A DNA stretch of 49,972 nucleotides from Muribaculaceae bacterium (GTDB taxonomy: Bacteria > Bacteroidota > Bacteroidia > Bacteroidales > Muribaculaceae), in NCBI GenBank assembly GCA_009775355.1, contig VSPN01000012.1, positions 1-49,972 of the forward strand, given 5' to 3'. The notes below the pieces were generated by a model. It did not search any database, was not told the origin of the DNA, and saw only the letters and a list, made by a program, of their open reading frames with translations. Of the stretch, positions 16,408-24,140 are shown in pieces. Position 1 is the stretch's first letter, and every line of letters starts with the position of its first letter. Made by a program: the position numbers and the translations under genes.

Positions 16408-17466
16408 TCAGATGTATTGCAGAGGTGGGATGACTGCCGGCCCGACGGTCGCGCTCATTGTGGCCCATGAAAGGCCGAGTCCGAACGACGACATCAGCAG
16501 ACGCTGCGGCGAAGACGAAAGTTCATCGCGGAGGCGTGTCACCATAAGCGACGGAATCGACGCACCTCCAAGATTACCGTATTCCTCAAGATTATACGGC
16601 ACCTTTTCGACAGGCAGCTTCAGTTTTTTAACTACGCGGTCCACAATCATCTTGTTGGCCTGGTGAATGAGGAAGTAATCTATGTCGCGGTCGCGGTCGA
16701 TGCCCTCGGCTGCCATGAATTCCTCGGCAGAGCGCGGAGGTCTCGATATGGCGAACGAGAAGACGTTCATGCCGTTGATGAGCGTGTGGGCCGGGGCGCG
16801 GACTATGCCGTTGCCGAAGTCCTCTTCGACAAAAGACTCGGGAGTGATCGGATGGCGGAATCCGCCGTGCGGCGTCATCAGAGCCTCGTAGCCTTTTCCA
16901 TATGTATGGAAATCTACTGTTATCTCCGGAGCGGTTTCATCATACTCGAGTGCGACGGCAGTGCCGCAGTCACCGAAGAGAGGAACGCGGCTCTTGTCTT
17001 TGAGCGATCCCATGCGTAGAGCGGTGTCGCCGATAAGAAGAAGCGCACGCCTCACATTGCCTGTGGTCAGCATGTTGCCTCCTACCGTTATGGCATACAG
17101 ACATCCGCAGCATCCCATCGGCATGTCAAGACAGAAGGTCGTGTCGGGGAGTCCGAGACGGTCCTGAAGCAGGCATGATGTGGGCGGTGTCTTGTAGTCG
17201 CCTGTGACCGATTCGAAAATCAGCACATCGACCGATTCGCGGCTCCATCCGAGGCTGTCAAGCAGCGTGACAGCAGCTTTCTCGCACATGTCGGAGGCGC
17301 ATACGGAATCCGGCGCGATGTGCCGGCGGAGTATTCCGACAGTACGGTCGAATGTCTCTGCCTCCGCAGCGGTCATTATATCAATGTCGCCCGTGGCCAC
17401 TACATTCTTGGGCACACAGGCGGACACTCCGGCGATTCGGACGTTATTGATTCTCCATTTTGCCAT
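16408..17466 (-). CDS. KASIII/FabH-like ketosynthase or acyltransferase
   Basis: A 352-residue thiolase-fold protein of the FabH (KASIII) family with an intact Cys-His-Asn triad. C119 lies in DMPMGCCGCLYA, H268 in FLIHQAN and N298 in EYGNLGGASIP. FabH condenses an acyl-CoA with malonyl-ACP, but KASIII relatives in secondary metabolism can also transfer acyl groups to hydroxyl or amine acceptors. The sequence differs from housekeeping FabH around the active site: residues 120-122 are CGC, where E. coli FabH has AGF. It is 17 bases after a dedicated ACP and one base before an ATP-grasp gene. This places it in a cassette that prepares an acyl group for a sugar. Whether it elongates or transfers is not decided by sequence. 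Confidence 0.87.
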   Translation of the reverse strand: MAKWRINNVRIAGVSACVPKNVVATGDIDIMTAAEAETFDRTVGILRRHIAPDSVCASDMCEKAAVTLLDSLGWSRESVDVLIFESVTGDYKTPPTSCLLQDRLGLPDTTFCLDMPMGCCGCLYAITVGGNMLTTGNVRRALLLIGDTALRMGSLKDKSRVPLFGDCGTAVALEYDETAPEITVDFHTYGKGYEALMTPHGGFRHPITPESFVEEDFGNGIVRAPAHTLINGMNVFSFAISRPPRSAEEFMAAEGIDRDRDIDYFLIHQANKMIVDRVVKKLKLPVEKVPYNLEEYGNLGGASIPSLMVTRLRDELSSSPQRLLMSSFGLGLSWATMSATVGPAVIPPLQYI

Positions 17467-17483
17467 TGCAGTAGATCCGGGAC

Positions 17484-17723
17484 TTAGAGCTCTACGCCCT
17501 GATTTCGTATTATCTCGATTCCTTTCTCGTATGATGTGAATCCGAGTATGTCTTCCGGATCAAGCATGATGTCGAATCTGTCTTCGGCCAGAGAGACGAG
17601 GCTGAGCTGGTGCACTGAGTCCCACTGATCATTGTTTTCTTTTGAAAAAGAAGTGCCGAGGACATCGGCTGAGACGCCGAAAACCTCGGTGAAAATCCCG
17701 TTGTATATCTCGATATTACTCAT
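17484..17723 (-). CDS. Acyl carrier protein (first in map order)
   Basis: A 79-residue acidic acyl carrier protein. The phosphopantetheine serine is S36 in QWDSVHQL; the usual DSL is DSV here. Four-helix ACP features are visible: the amphipathic first helix (IEIYNGIFTEVFG), the acidic stretch ending in LDPEDILGFTSYEKGIEII, and overall length. It lies six bases after the AMP-ligase gene and just before the ketosynthase. It is probably loaded by the ligase and presents the acyl group to the ketosynthase or an acyltransferase. No holo-ACP synthase or malonyl transferase is in the window, so those would be shared with fatty-acid synthesis. Confidence 0.85.
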   Translation of the reverse strand: MSNIEIYNGIFTEVFGVSADVLGTSFSKENNDQWDSVHQLSLVSLAEDRFDIMLDPEDILGFTSYEKGIEIIRNQGVEL

Positions 17724-17729
17724 TAGCTC

Positions 17730-19127
17730 TTAGTTAAGTTTGCTATATAATGTCTTGCCGGCCTCGTTGCGCGGCAGGCTTTCGATAATTCTCGTTTCTA
17801 TAACGTTAGCAGGCAGTCTGACGGCTCTGACAAGGGCTTCGGCCGAGGCGTCCGCCTGCCCCGGATCTGTAAGCCACACGACAAGCCGGTCATCGCTGCC
17901 TGTGCATGCGCATTCGCATGTCACGGAGCCCCGCACTATCTGCTCGCATTCGTCGAGACCTATTCGGTTGCCGAATATCTTGAGAAAACGCCCCATGCGT
18001 CCTTTTATGAAGTAGAAGCCATCTTCATCGCGATACGCTATGTCGCCCGTAGGCAGGAAGCCGTTTCGCTCATCTCCGAGCGCAAGGTCGGCACGCGCAG
18101 TGGCATAACCCATTGTCACATTGCGACCGCTGTAGCACATCTCTCCCGTGGCCGGCGAACCGGTGATCTCGGTTCCTTCGGCGTCGCGAAGCGACAGCCG
18201 GCCGTTGGGAACGGCTATGCCGATGCTTCCAGCTTTCGATATGGCGTATTCCTCAGGAAGCCACGCCATGCGGGCTGTGCCCTCTGACTGTCCGTAGGTG
18301 GCCACCCACCGTTTGCCGTTGTCGCGGCAGTATTCGGCAAACTTCATATTAAGTTCGGGCGGCATCTTGCCCCCGCCCTGTGTGAGAAGTGTCAACGAAG
18401 GGAGTTTCATGCGCGTGAAGCGCATCTTGTCGAGAATCTCGTAGCTGAACGGAACGCCTGTGAAACTTGTGGCCTGTTCCTTCTTGAGGAATTTCCAGAA
18501 ACCGGCGTCGGTCATGCTCAGATCTGTGATCAGAATTGTCGCCCCAGCCTTAAGATGGCTGAAAACCATAGAGAGCCCCATAGTATAGTATAGAGGCAGC
18601 ACCATCAGCGGGCGGTCATGTTCTGTGAGACGGAAGAATGTCGATATGTTCAGTGCCGAGGCCTCGATGTTATCATATTTGTGTCTGACAAGCTTGGGGC
18701 TTCCAGTCGATCCTGATGTGGGGAGAAGGTGGCTGAGGTCCGGATGCAGCTCGCACTGGCTGTTTACGGTGCGCTCAAGCCTATATCCTGAAGTTTCTGC
18801 CACTACCTCACCGAGGCACGTCTCGGCTGAAGATGCGGAGGGGCGGCATATGTACTGAGGCCGGTATATGCCGCACAGATTCGCGAGAAGTTCCGGATCG
18901 ATATGTGCGTTAAGTATCAGAGGCACATTTCCCGACAATATCGAGGCCATCACCCATGCTATGCCTCCGACGTTATTCTCTGTGAGGATGAACATCAGTG
19001 AACGCCGTGGCACTGCGGCGCGTATCGCGTCGCCAAGCCTGATGAGCTCGCCATAAGTCAGACTGCGACCGCCCGAATCAAGCGCCGCCGTCCGTTCATT
19101 TTCAATCTTGTCTAAATCGAGCAGCAT
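17730..19127 (-). CDS. AMP-forming acyl/aryl acid ligase (ANL superfamily)
   Basis: A 465-residue adenylate-forming enzyme. It contains the A3 P-loop PTSGSTGSPK (136-145), YGQSEGT (278-284) as A5, TGD at 360-362 (A7), the hinge region KGRMGRFLKIFGNRIG, and the A10 lysine K458 in NEAGK. The start is set at 19127, preceded by AAAGATA. A longer frame to 19241 would overlap the SDR gene and adds an unrelated segment. It activates a carboxylic acid as the adenylate and most likely passes it to the neighbouring ACP. The acid is unknown. It is shorter than typical long-chain acyl-CoA ligases and more like loading ligases in small secondary-metabolite cassettes. Confidence 0.87.
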   Translation of the reverse strand: MLLDLDKIENERTAALDSGGRSLTYGELIRLGDAIRAAVPRRSLMFILTENNVGGIAWVMASILSGNVPLILNAHIDPELLANLCGIYRPQYICRPSASSAETCLGEVVAETSGYRLERTVNSQCELHPDLSHLLPTSGSTGSPKLVRHKYDNIEASALNISTFFRLTEHDRPLMVLPLYYTMGLSMVFSHLKAGATILITDLSMTDAGFWKFLKKEQATSFTGVPFSYEILDKMRFTRMKLPSLTLLTQGGGKMPPELNMKFAEYCRDNGKRWVATYGQSEGTARMAWLPEEYAISKAGSIGIAVPNGRLSLRDAEGTEITGSPATGEMCYSGRNVTMGYATARADLALGDERNGFLPTGDIAYRDEDGFYFIKGRMGRFLKIFGNRIGLDECEQIVRGSVTCECACTGSDDRLVVWLTDPGQADASAEALVRAVRLPANVIETRIIESLPRNEAGKTLYSKLN

Positions 19128-19162
19128 TATCTTTGTCTGGTTGAATTCACCCTGATACTCTC

Positions 19163-19900
19163 TCAGATTGACGCGCAGCCGTCGACTCCGAGTATCTGGC
19201 CCGAGATGTATGATGCGTTGGCGGATGCAAGAAACGAGCATGCACGCGCCACATCTCCGGGTGTGCCGAGACGTCCGAGCGCTATGCGTCCGATACGTGT
19301 GTCGATCTTGTCGCCCGAAACTTCATAAAGTTCCTCGAACCGCTCGGTGTGGACTATGCCGGGAGCCACGGCGTTCACACGCACTCCCTGCGGCGCCAGC
19401 TCCTTGGCCGCAGATTTTGTAAAAGCCATGACCGCACCTTTGGTGGCGGAGTAGGCCGTCTGTCCGGCCGAACCGAGAACAGCTGTGACAGAGGCAATGT
19501 TGACGATCGATCCGCCGCCCGTCCGGGCCATTATGCGCGACACAAGCTGCGTCATCTCGATGACAGCTATCACGTTGACCCGGAACATAAGCTCGGTCTC
19601 TTCACGGACAATCATGCCGATCTTCTTGTTGAAGACCACGCCGGCGTTGTTGACAAGCACGTCGATGCGACCCTGCTCCTTCTTGACCTGCATCATGGCG
19701 GCTTTGGCAGCCTGAGCGTCGGTCACGTCAAAATACAACGCATGGAAACGCCCGTTTTCCGCCACGAGAGTCTCCATGGATCCTTCGCCGAGGTCGCAGC
19801 CGTATACCACGGCGCCCTCCTCAAGCATATCTCTTGCGATCGCGTTGCCTATGCCCTGGGCGGCACCTGTGACAACGCAGACCTTGTCTTTTAAAATCAT
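19163..19900 (-). CDS. FabG-like short-chain dehydrogenase/reductase
   Basis: A 245-residue classical SDR. TGAAQGIG (11-18) binds NAD(P)H, NNAG lies at 84-87, and the catalytic residues are S137, Y150 and K154. The C-terminal GVDGCASI ending and overall length match FabG-type 3-oxoacyl-ACP reductases. The start at 19900 gives the normal family N-terminus; a longer frame runs back to 19981 into the neighbouring SDR gene. In this context it would reduce a beta-keto acyl-ACP to a beta-hydroxy acyl-ACP, or oxidise a related acid. It lies between the second SDR and the AMP ligase, 35 bases before the ligase start. Confidence 0.87.
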   Translation of the reverse strand: MILKDKVCVVTGAAQGIGNAIARDMLEEGAVVYGCDLGEGSMETLVAENGRFHALYFDVTDAQAAKAAMMQVKKEQGRIDVLVNNAGVVFNKKIGMIVREETELMFRVNVIAVIEMTQLVSRIMARTGGGSIVNIASVTAVLGSAGQTAYSATKGAVMAFTKSAAKELAPQGVRVNAVAPGIVHTERFEELYEVSGDKIDTRIGRIALGRLGTPGDVARACSFLASANASYISGQILGVDGCASI

Positions 19901-19929
19901 TTCTGTGTTTAAGATTTCTAAGGGCGGCT

Positions 19930-20685
19930 CTAAACCAGACTCTTGCCTCCGTCTATCACCATGCTCGTACCGGTGATCCACGCCGCGGCATCCGATAGAA
20001 GATAGATGATAGCGTAGGCCACTTCTTCTGGGCGTCCGTAGCGCTTCAGCGGATACGTGGCCGCGTCGGCGGCATGCTCATCATCGCTGAGATATCCCTT
20101 ATGAATCAATGGTGTTTCTATTCTTCCCGGATGTACGGCATTACATCTGATTCCTTTACCGGACACTTCAAGTGCGAGACTTCTCATATAAGCAGTCAAA
20201 GCACTTTTTGAAGCGCTATATATACCATTTCCCACTGAGAAATTACTGAACCCGGATATTGAGGACGTAAACACCAAAGAAGCTCCCGGCTTGATTTTCT
20301 TATTCCTCAGAAGATTCTTAACTAACAGCATCGGAGAAAAGCAATTTATGTTGAAAATCTCATTTATATACTTTTCCGTATAAAACTGCACCGGTTTCAT
20401 AATATTGATCCCGGCGTTAAATACGACACCGTCAATACAAGATATTGACTCCGAAATCTCGCGCATGGTTTCGACGTCTGTCAAATCACCTACAAGAAGT
20501 TTCACTTTGCAGTCAGAATCCATCATATCTGCCGTAGCTTGAAGAGATTCCGTGTTACGACCGACTAAAAGGCACTCCGATACTCCCATACGTGATATTT
20601 CAACCGCACACGCCCGCCCTATGCCGGAAGACGCGCCCGTTATCAATATCGTCTTTGAATCAAGAGAAAAAGGGCTTTTTGTCAT
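19930..20685 (-). CDS. Short-chain dehydrogenase/reductase beside an ACP
   Basis: A 251-residue classical SDR with TGASSGIG at 16-23, FNAG at 89-92, and active-site Y156 and K160 in YSASK. The ending MVIDGGKS is typical. Its ATG overlaps the TGA of the ACP gene as ATGA, so the two proteins are probably made together and may work together, for example reducing a beta-keto group on that ACP. The DNA changes character inside this gene. The part encoding the C-terminus (about 19930-20100) is GC-rich like its downstream neighbours, while the rest is AT-rich like the upstream genes. This suggests a recombination junction within the gene. The substrate is unknown. Confidence 0.87.
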   Translation of the reverse strand: MTKSPFSLDSKTILITGASSGIGRACAVEISRMGVSECLLVGRNTESLQATADMMDSDCKVKLLVGDLTDVETMREISESISCIDGVVFNAGINIMKPVQFYTEKYINEIFNINCFSPMLLVKNLLRNKKIKPGASLVFTSSISGFSNFSVGNGIYSASKSALTAYMRSLALEVSGKGIRCNAVHPGRIETPLIHKGYLSDDEHAADAATYPLKRYGRPEEVAYAIIYLLSDAAAWITGTSMVIDGGKSLV

Positions 20686-20906
20686 TTCTTATTGACAATG
20701 GTCTTATACAGGTCTTCTACGGTCTGACATTTTCGCATATCTTCGGCATTCAATGTCACATCATATTCCTCATCCGCCATGGCTATCAGAGAAAGCCCGG
20801 CTATGGAATCCCAGTCTTCAAGCTCCCTGAACATTGTGTGAGGAGTAATCGATGAGACTTCAATATCATCGAAAATCTTTGCGAAATTATAAATAAATTC
20901 TTCCAT
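20682..20906 (-). CDS. Acyl carrier protein (second in map order)
   Basis: A 74-residue acyl carrier protein with the phosphopantetheine serine S34 in DWDSIAGLSLI and an acidic third-helix region (LNAEDMRKCQTVEDLY). The motif reads DSI rather than the housekeeping DSL. It differs clearly from the other ACP at 17484-17723, so the two are not a recent duplication. Its stop overlaps the start of the SDR gene (ATGA), and it follows the PglD-like acetyltransferase by ten bases. It probably carries the acyl group that the SDR acts on or that an acyltransferase moves to a sugar. It lies inside the AT-rich segment. Confidence 0.85.
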   Translation of the reverse strand: MEEFIYNFAKIFDDIEVSSITPHTMFRELEDWDSIAGLSLIAMADEEYDVTLNAEDMRKCQTVEDLYKTIVNKK

Positions 20907-20916
20907 TAAACTAATA

Positions 20917-21546
20917 TTAAATTAATTTCTTGGCAGGAATACCAAATACGGTGACACCTTCCTTGACATTCCTTAAAACAAAACTGCATGCCCCGACTTT
21001 GGATTCGTTTCCAAGCGTAACATTGTGATTTATGACAGCCGAAGTGTGAATCGTCACCTGATCCCCTATCCTTATTCCCCCTACACACATTACCTGAGTA
21101 TCAATACGATTGAAAGAACCGATACGGGCATCATGTCCAATTACTGAATAAGATTGAATCAGATTGTAATCGCCAATACAGCTGTCAGCTCCGAGTGTAG
21201 TGTATGCAGCTATTATATTTCCGACCCCGATTGCGACATTTGTACCTATTCTCGCAGTCTTATGAATCAAATTGATAAACTCTGCATTACGTTCAAGTAG
21301 ACTTTCAATGCACTTTCGTCTTGAATCACCACCTATAGAAAACGTAAAAACATCGTCTTTCTGTATATCATACCCGGCAATTGTTCCTATTACCGGAGGA
21401 TAATTATCATAATTATCCAGAGCATGCGTATTATCGTCCAGGTATCCTTTGATGTCGAAGATCTCTCCATATCCCATTGATTCTCTTGCAATGTCAAAGA
21501 GAGTTCTGCCCATGCCTCCGGCACCGATAATAATCAAATGTTTCAT
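20917..21546 (-). CDS. PglD/NeuD-like hexapeptide acetyltransferase
   Basis: A 209-residue sugar O- or N-acyltransferase of the PglD/NeuD type. The N-terminal domain starts with the nucleotide-sugar-binding loop GAGGMG (8-13). The C-terminal left-handed beta-helix has hexapeptide repeats from about residue 95 (ARIGTNVAIGVGN), with catalytic H138 in IGHDARIG. PglD acetylates the C4 amine of the UDP-diamino sugar precursor, so this could complete a bacillosamine-like pathway with the PglF- and PglE-like genes further downstream. Because it sits directly before an ACP, an acyl-ACP donor in place of acetyl-CoA is also possible. A 144-base gap with inverted repeats precedes it. Confidence 0.87.
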   Translation of the reverse strand: MKHLIIIGAGGMGRTLFDIARESMGYGEIFDIKGYLDDNTHALDNYDNYPPVIGTIAGYDIQKDDVFTFSIGGDSRRKCIESLLERNAEFINLIHKTARIGTNVAIGVGNIIAAYTTLGADSCIGDYNLIQSYSVIGHDARIGSFNRIDTQVMCVGGIRIGDQVTIHTSAVINHNVTLGNESKVGACSFVLRNVKEGVTVFGIPAKKLI

Positions 21547-21690
21547 AAGTAAGTGTTCAAATTTGAACGATAGTAAGTGCTGAAATATCTTTTATACAAT
21601 TTACTTACTTATCATTTATTATGCTGTTCTACACCGACTCCCCAACTATACCTATTATTTATTCTTTATTCTGCGAGAAATAAATGATAC
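21547..21690 (-). repeat. Intergenic inverted repeats before the PglD-like gene
   Basis: This AT-rich 144-base gap holds two inverted repeats. One is a perfect 14-base palindrome, GTTCAAATTTGAAC, at 21555-21568, eight bases upstream of the PglD-like start. The other is an 11-base perfect inverted repeat: TATCATTTATT at 21610-21620 and AATAAATGATA at 21679-21689, the latter touching the end of the GT56 gene. The motif AGTAAGTG also occurs on both sides of the palindrome. No clean -7 box TAnnTTTG is seen. The palindrome could be an operator or a hairpin over the start region; AT-richness makes chance repeats more likely. Confidence 0.5.
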
Positions 21691-22830
21691 TCAATCACGA
21701 AAGAAATCCGGCATAAAATCATCATAACATACCCGATTCCTCAGATAACACTCTCTGTTTCTCCTCTTCTGTCCGATTGAGAGTGGATTTAAAGCCTCCG
21801 GACCGGTCATGTCATCTTCGACAGAATAAATAAGGTATCCCTTGTCCCTATAATATTTTATCAGATTGTTGTCGTTGCGAAGAAAAACTTTTACTCCATT
21901 ACGCAGGAGTTCAATGATATTGCCTGAAGCCTCCTGGCGTCTTTGACCGAAAATCGCGACATCAATGCTTTTAAGCAGTCTGGAGTATTCTTCAGCCGGC
22001 ATGAAATCAACCACAGGATGAAATTTTTCTCCAAACAATTTATACCCCGTTTTCAATACCCGCGAACGAATAGGGGCTGATCCATAGGATAACGGGACAA
22101 CTTTCTCATATCTGTTCATGACGTCTATTTCATGAAGCTTGTCGAAAATGGTCAAATGATTGCCAAATAACGATGCCTGATGATTTATGAGTATTTTCGT
22201 TGAAGGCCTTTCAACTAATTCCGGCATTTCAGGCAAATCTGCCGAATTAAAATTTGCTGAATAGGCAAAATACTTATAATCGACCGGCAAATCATAATAT
22301 TTCTTGAATAAATCATAATCGGCTTTATTCCAGAAGCAGAAATAATCAATCATTGGAAAAATCTTCTGAAACGCAGCAGGCCTGTAATTATGAGTGGCCT
22401 TTCTTATTATTTTGCTGAACCAATTAGGAGTGTAAAGTGTCTCCTTTCTAAATATGGAAGGTTTTTCATCAATAAGTTTATATCCCTTTTCATATCCTAT
22501 TGTCTCGTAAAGCTCATATCCCCAGAATATCCAATAAATCTTAAATTTTCCAACCGACTTAAGATACTTCAGCAATCCCGGCATATAGTCCACAAGAGCA
22601 TGCAGGACGATTCGGTCAACATTATTTTCTTTACAGATCTTTTCAACTCTTGCATAGCTGTCTTTTTCATAAAGATTAAAAATCTCAAAACCCTGAGGAT
22701 CCTTGATCATTTTCAATTTGCCTGTCAGGCTGTGAGCTATAAAAATATTTTTTCCGGGATAATAGTGCTCGAACACTTTTCTGGAATTTACCACAAAGTT
22801 ATGATCCCTGCAAATATGTAATGCTGTCAT
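21691..22830 (-). CDS. GT56-family (WecF-like) 4-acetamido-4,6-dideoxyhexose transferase
   Basis: A 379-residue soluble glycosyltransferase resembling WecF of enterobacterial common antigen synthesis. Shared features from memory of the family are FWGYELYE (WecF IWGADLYE), ILINHQASLFGNH in the phosphate-binding loop position (WecF ILVGNSGDRSNDH), VVPLSYG (VVPMGYP), and FGQRRQEASGNIIELL (FARQQGIGTLCLL). WecF adds Fuc4NAc from dTDP-Fuc4NAc to a lipid-linked sugar. An aminotransferase and a GNAT acetyltransferase, the other two steps of that route, lie upstream at 25937-26884 and 25335-25940. The gene is AT-rich and starts 17 bases after the wzy-like gene. The precise donor could be another dTDP-4-amino sugar. 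Confidence 0.8.
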   Translation of the reverse strand: MTALHICRDHNFVVNSRKVFEHYYPGKNIFIAHSLTGKLKMIKDPQGFEIFNLYEKDSYARVEKICKENNVDRIVLHALVDYMPGLLKYLKSVGKFKIYWIFWGYELYETIGYEKGYKLIDEKPSIFRKETLYTPNWFSKIIRKATHNYRPAAFQKIFPMIDYFCFWNKADYDLFKKYYDLPVDYKYFAYSANFNSADLPEMPELVERPSTKILINHQASLFGNHLTIFDKLHEIDVMNRYEKVVPLSYGSAPIRSRVLKTGYKLFGEKFHPVVDFMPAEEYSRLLKSIDVAIFGQRRQEASGNIIELLRNGVKVFLRNDNNLIKYYRDKGYLIYSVEDDMTGPEALNPLSIGQKRRNRECYLRNRVCYDDFMPDFFRD

Positions 22831-22847
22831 AAATCAAATCTAACCTT

Positions 22848-24140
22848 TTATCCTTTATTCTCTTGAATACCATACTTACGCAATTCCCATTTTCCGGTTA
22901 TCCATATATTAGAACTTAGAAGCGGCATTGCCATTATAAACAAATACATCCATATCTCCTTAGTAGGATAATCACGAATAAGATTAGCCACAAGGTAGAC
23001 TATGAGAAAGCCAAAGGATCTCCATGACCGATAATGATATGAATAATATAACAAGAACAAAAGAATCAGAGTCGATCCGAGTATTCCTCTCAGATAGAAA
23101 TACCGCTTGTAACCGGCCGTGCCTACAGTAATATTATCCGACGTGTCTGACTGGGAGCCGAAGGCATCCCTCCCTATTCCGAGCCAAATCTTGTCGCTCT
23201 TCAGATACTTGTCATAAGACACATCAAAGAAACCGGTCGTTCTGTTATTGCCGGCAATCTCTCCGTCTTCGGTTATTTCCAAACGAGATACGATTGCCTT
23301 GTTCAATACATTGTCGCCGTTCAAATACGCGCTTGCTCCGATTCCAAGACCGATAAATATGCCGACCATAACCAGCAGCGCGAAATAATTACGGCGCTGG
23401 AACAATATCAATATCACAGCTCCGACCATCAGTCCATATGCTGCCAGAGACAATGACATAAGAATCGCAACAAACAATACTATATTACCGAATTTCTTCA
23501 GATTGAAACCGCCTATATACAATAAGAACGCGCTCATTGTGCCAAGATGGCCTGGCTCAAGGAACGGCCCACAGAACCTATACAGGTCAGCGGCACTGTG
23601 GATGGCGAATGTATTGAATATATAGTAAACCTGATGCATGTAAAATCTATCGGACTTGTCTTGAAAATGAGGAAGATCCACTCCGCAAAGGAATGGAATC
23701 CAACCTATCATGCCTATCAGTACTATTACTTCAACAGAAGTTTTAAATACTTTTAAAACGACTTTCTTATCTTCCAGCGGCGCAAGAACCATAACAATAG
23801 CCCCTGTCAATGTTATCAACGTGCAGGAAACAGAAACTATGGTCTGTAGCCCCACACTCATATGATTACAGATGTATATCGCTGATAACAATAAAATACA
23901 CGTACCCTTGAATGCTGTAAGCTTTTCGAGTCGGCGCGTATTGTAAAGTATATAGACCAGTATGAAAAGCAGCGCGACATAATATATGAAGGCATCAGAG
24001 ACATATCGGATATAAAGAATCCTGTGGGACTTAAACATAAGTAGCACCACTCCTATGCAGAGAGAGATCAGATCTATCCCTGCTTTCTTCATCCGAAGCT
24101 CATTTCCTGACACTGCCGGGCGCGTAACTTCAGTCTGCAT
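22848..24140 (-). CDS. Wzy-like repeat-unit polymerase/O-antigen ligase family (second in map order)
   Basis: A 430-residue membrane protein with about 10-12 hydrophobic segments and the motif FCGPFLEPGHLGT near 190-202. A similar FxEPG motif recurs in Wzy/WaaL-family polymerases. A large periplasmic loop follows (residues about 280-345, including SRLEITEDGEIAGNNRTTG). It would polymerise undecaprenyl-linked repeat units. The start at 24140 overlaps the serine hydrolase stop by 11 bases; a later ATG at 24092 is possible. It belongs to the AT-rich segment and is unrelated at motif level to the polymerase at 1218-2507. The locus therefore has two non-duplicate polymerase candidates. Confidence 0.8.
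   Translation of the reverse strand: MQTEVTRPAVSGNELRMKKAGIDLISLCIGVVLLMFKSHRILYIRYVSDAFIYYVALLFILVYILYNTRRLEKLTAFKGTCILLLSAIYICNHMSVGLQTIVSVSCTLITLTGAIVMVLAPLEDKKVVLKVFKTSVEVIVLIGMIGWIPFLCGVDLPHFQDKSDRFYMHQVYYIFNTFAIHSAADLYRFCGPFLEPGHLGTMSAFLLYIGGFNLKKFGNIVLFVAILMSLSLAAYGLMVGAVILILFQRRNYFALLVMVGIFIGLGIGASAYLNGDNVLNKAIVSRLEITEDGEIAGNNRTTGFFDVSYDKYLKSDKIWLGIGRDAFGSQSDTSDNITVGTAGYKRYFYLRGILGSTLILLFLLYYSYHYRSWRSFGFLIVYLVANLIRDYPTKEIWMYLFIMAMPLLSSNIWITGKWELRKYGIQENKG

Noticed and set aside
19128..19241. N-terminal extension of the AMP ligase
   Set aside because: It overlaps the FabG-like gene and adds a basic segment not found in the family; the start at 19127 has a better upstream sequence.
16408..19900. 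Housekeeping fatty-acid synthesis cluster
   Set aside because: The ACPs lack the DSL motif, fabD, fabF and plsX are absent, and the genes are embedded among glycan genes.
21555..21689. Invertible promoter as in Bacteroides capsule loci
   Set aside because: Inverted repeats exist but the enclosed segment is only 58 bases and lacks a recognisable promoter, so I list them as repeats only.
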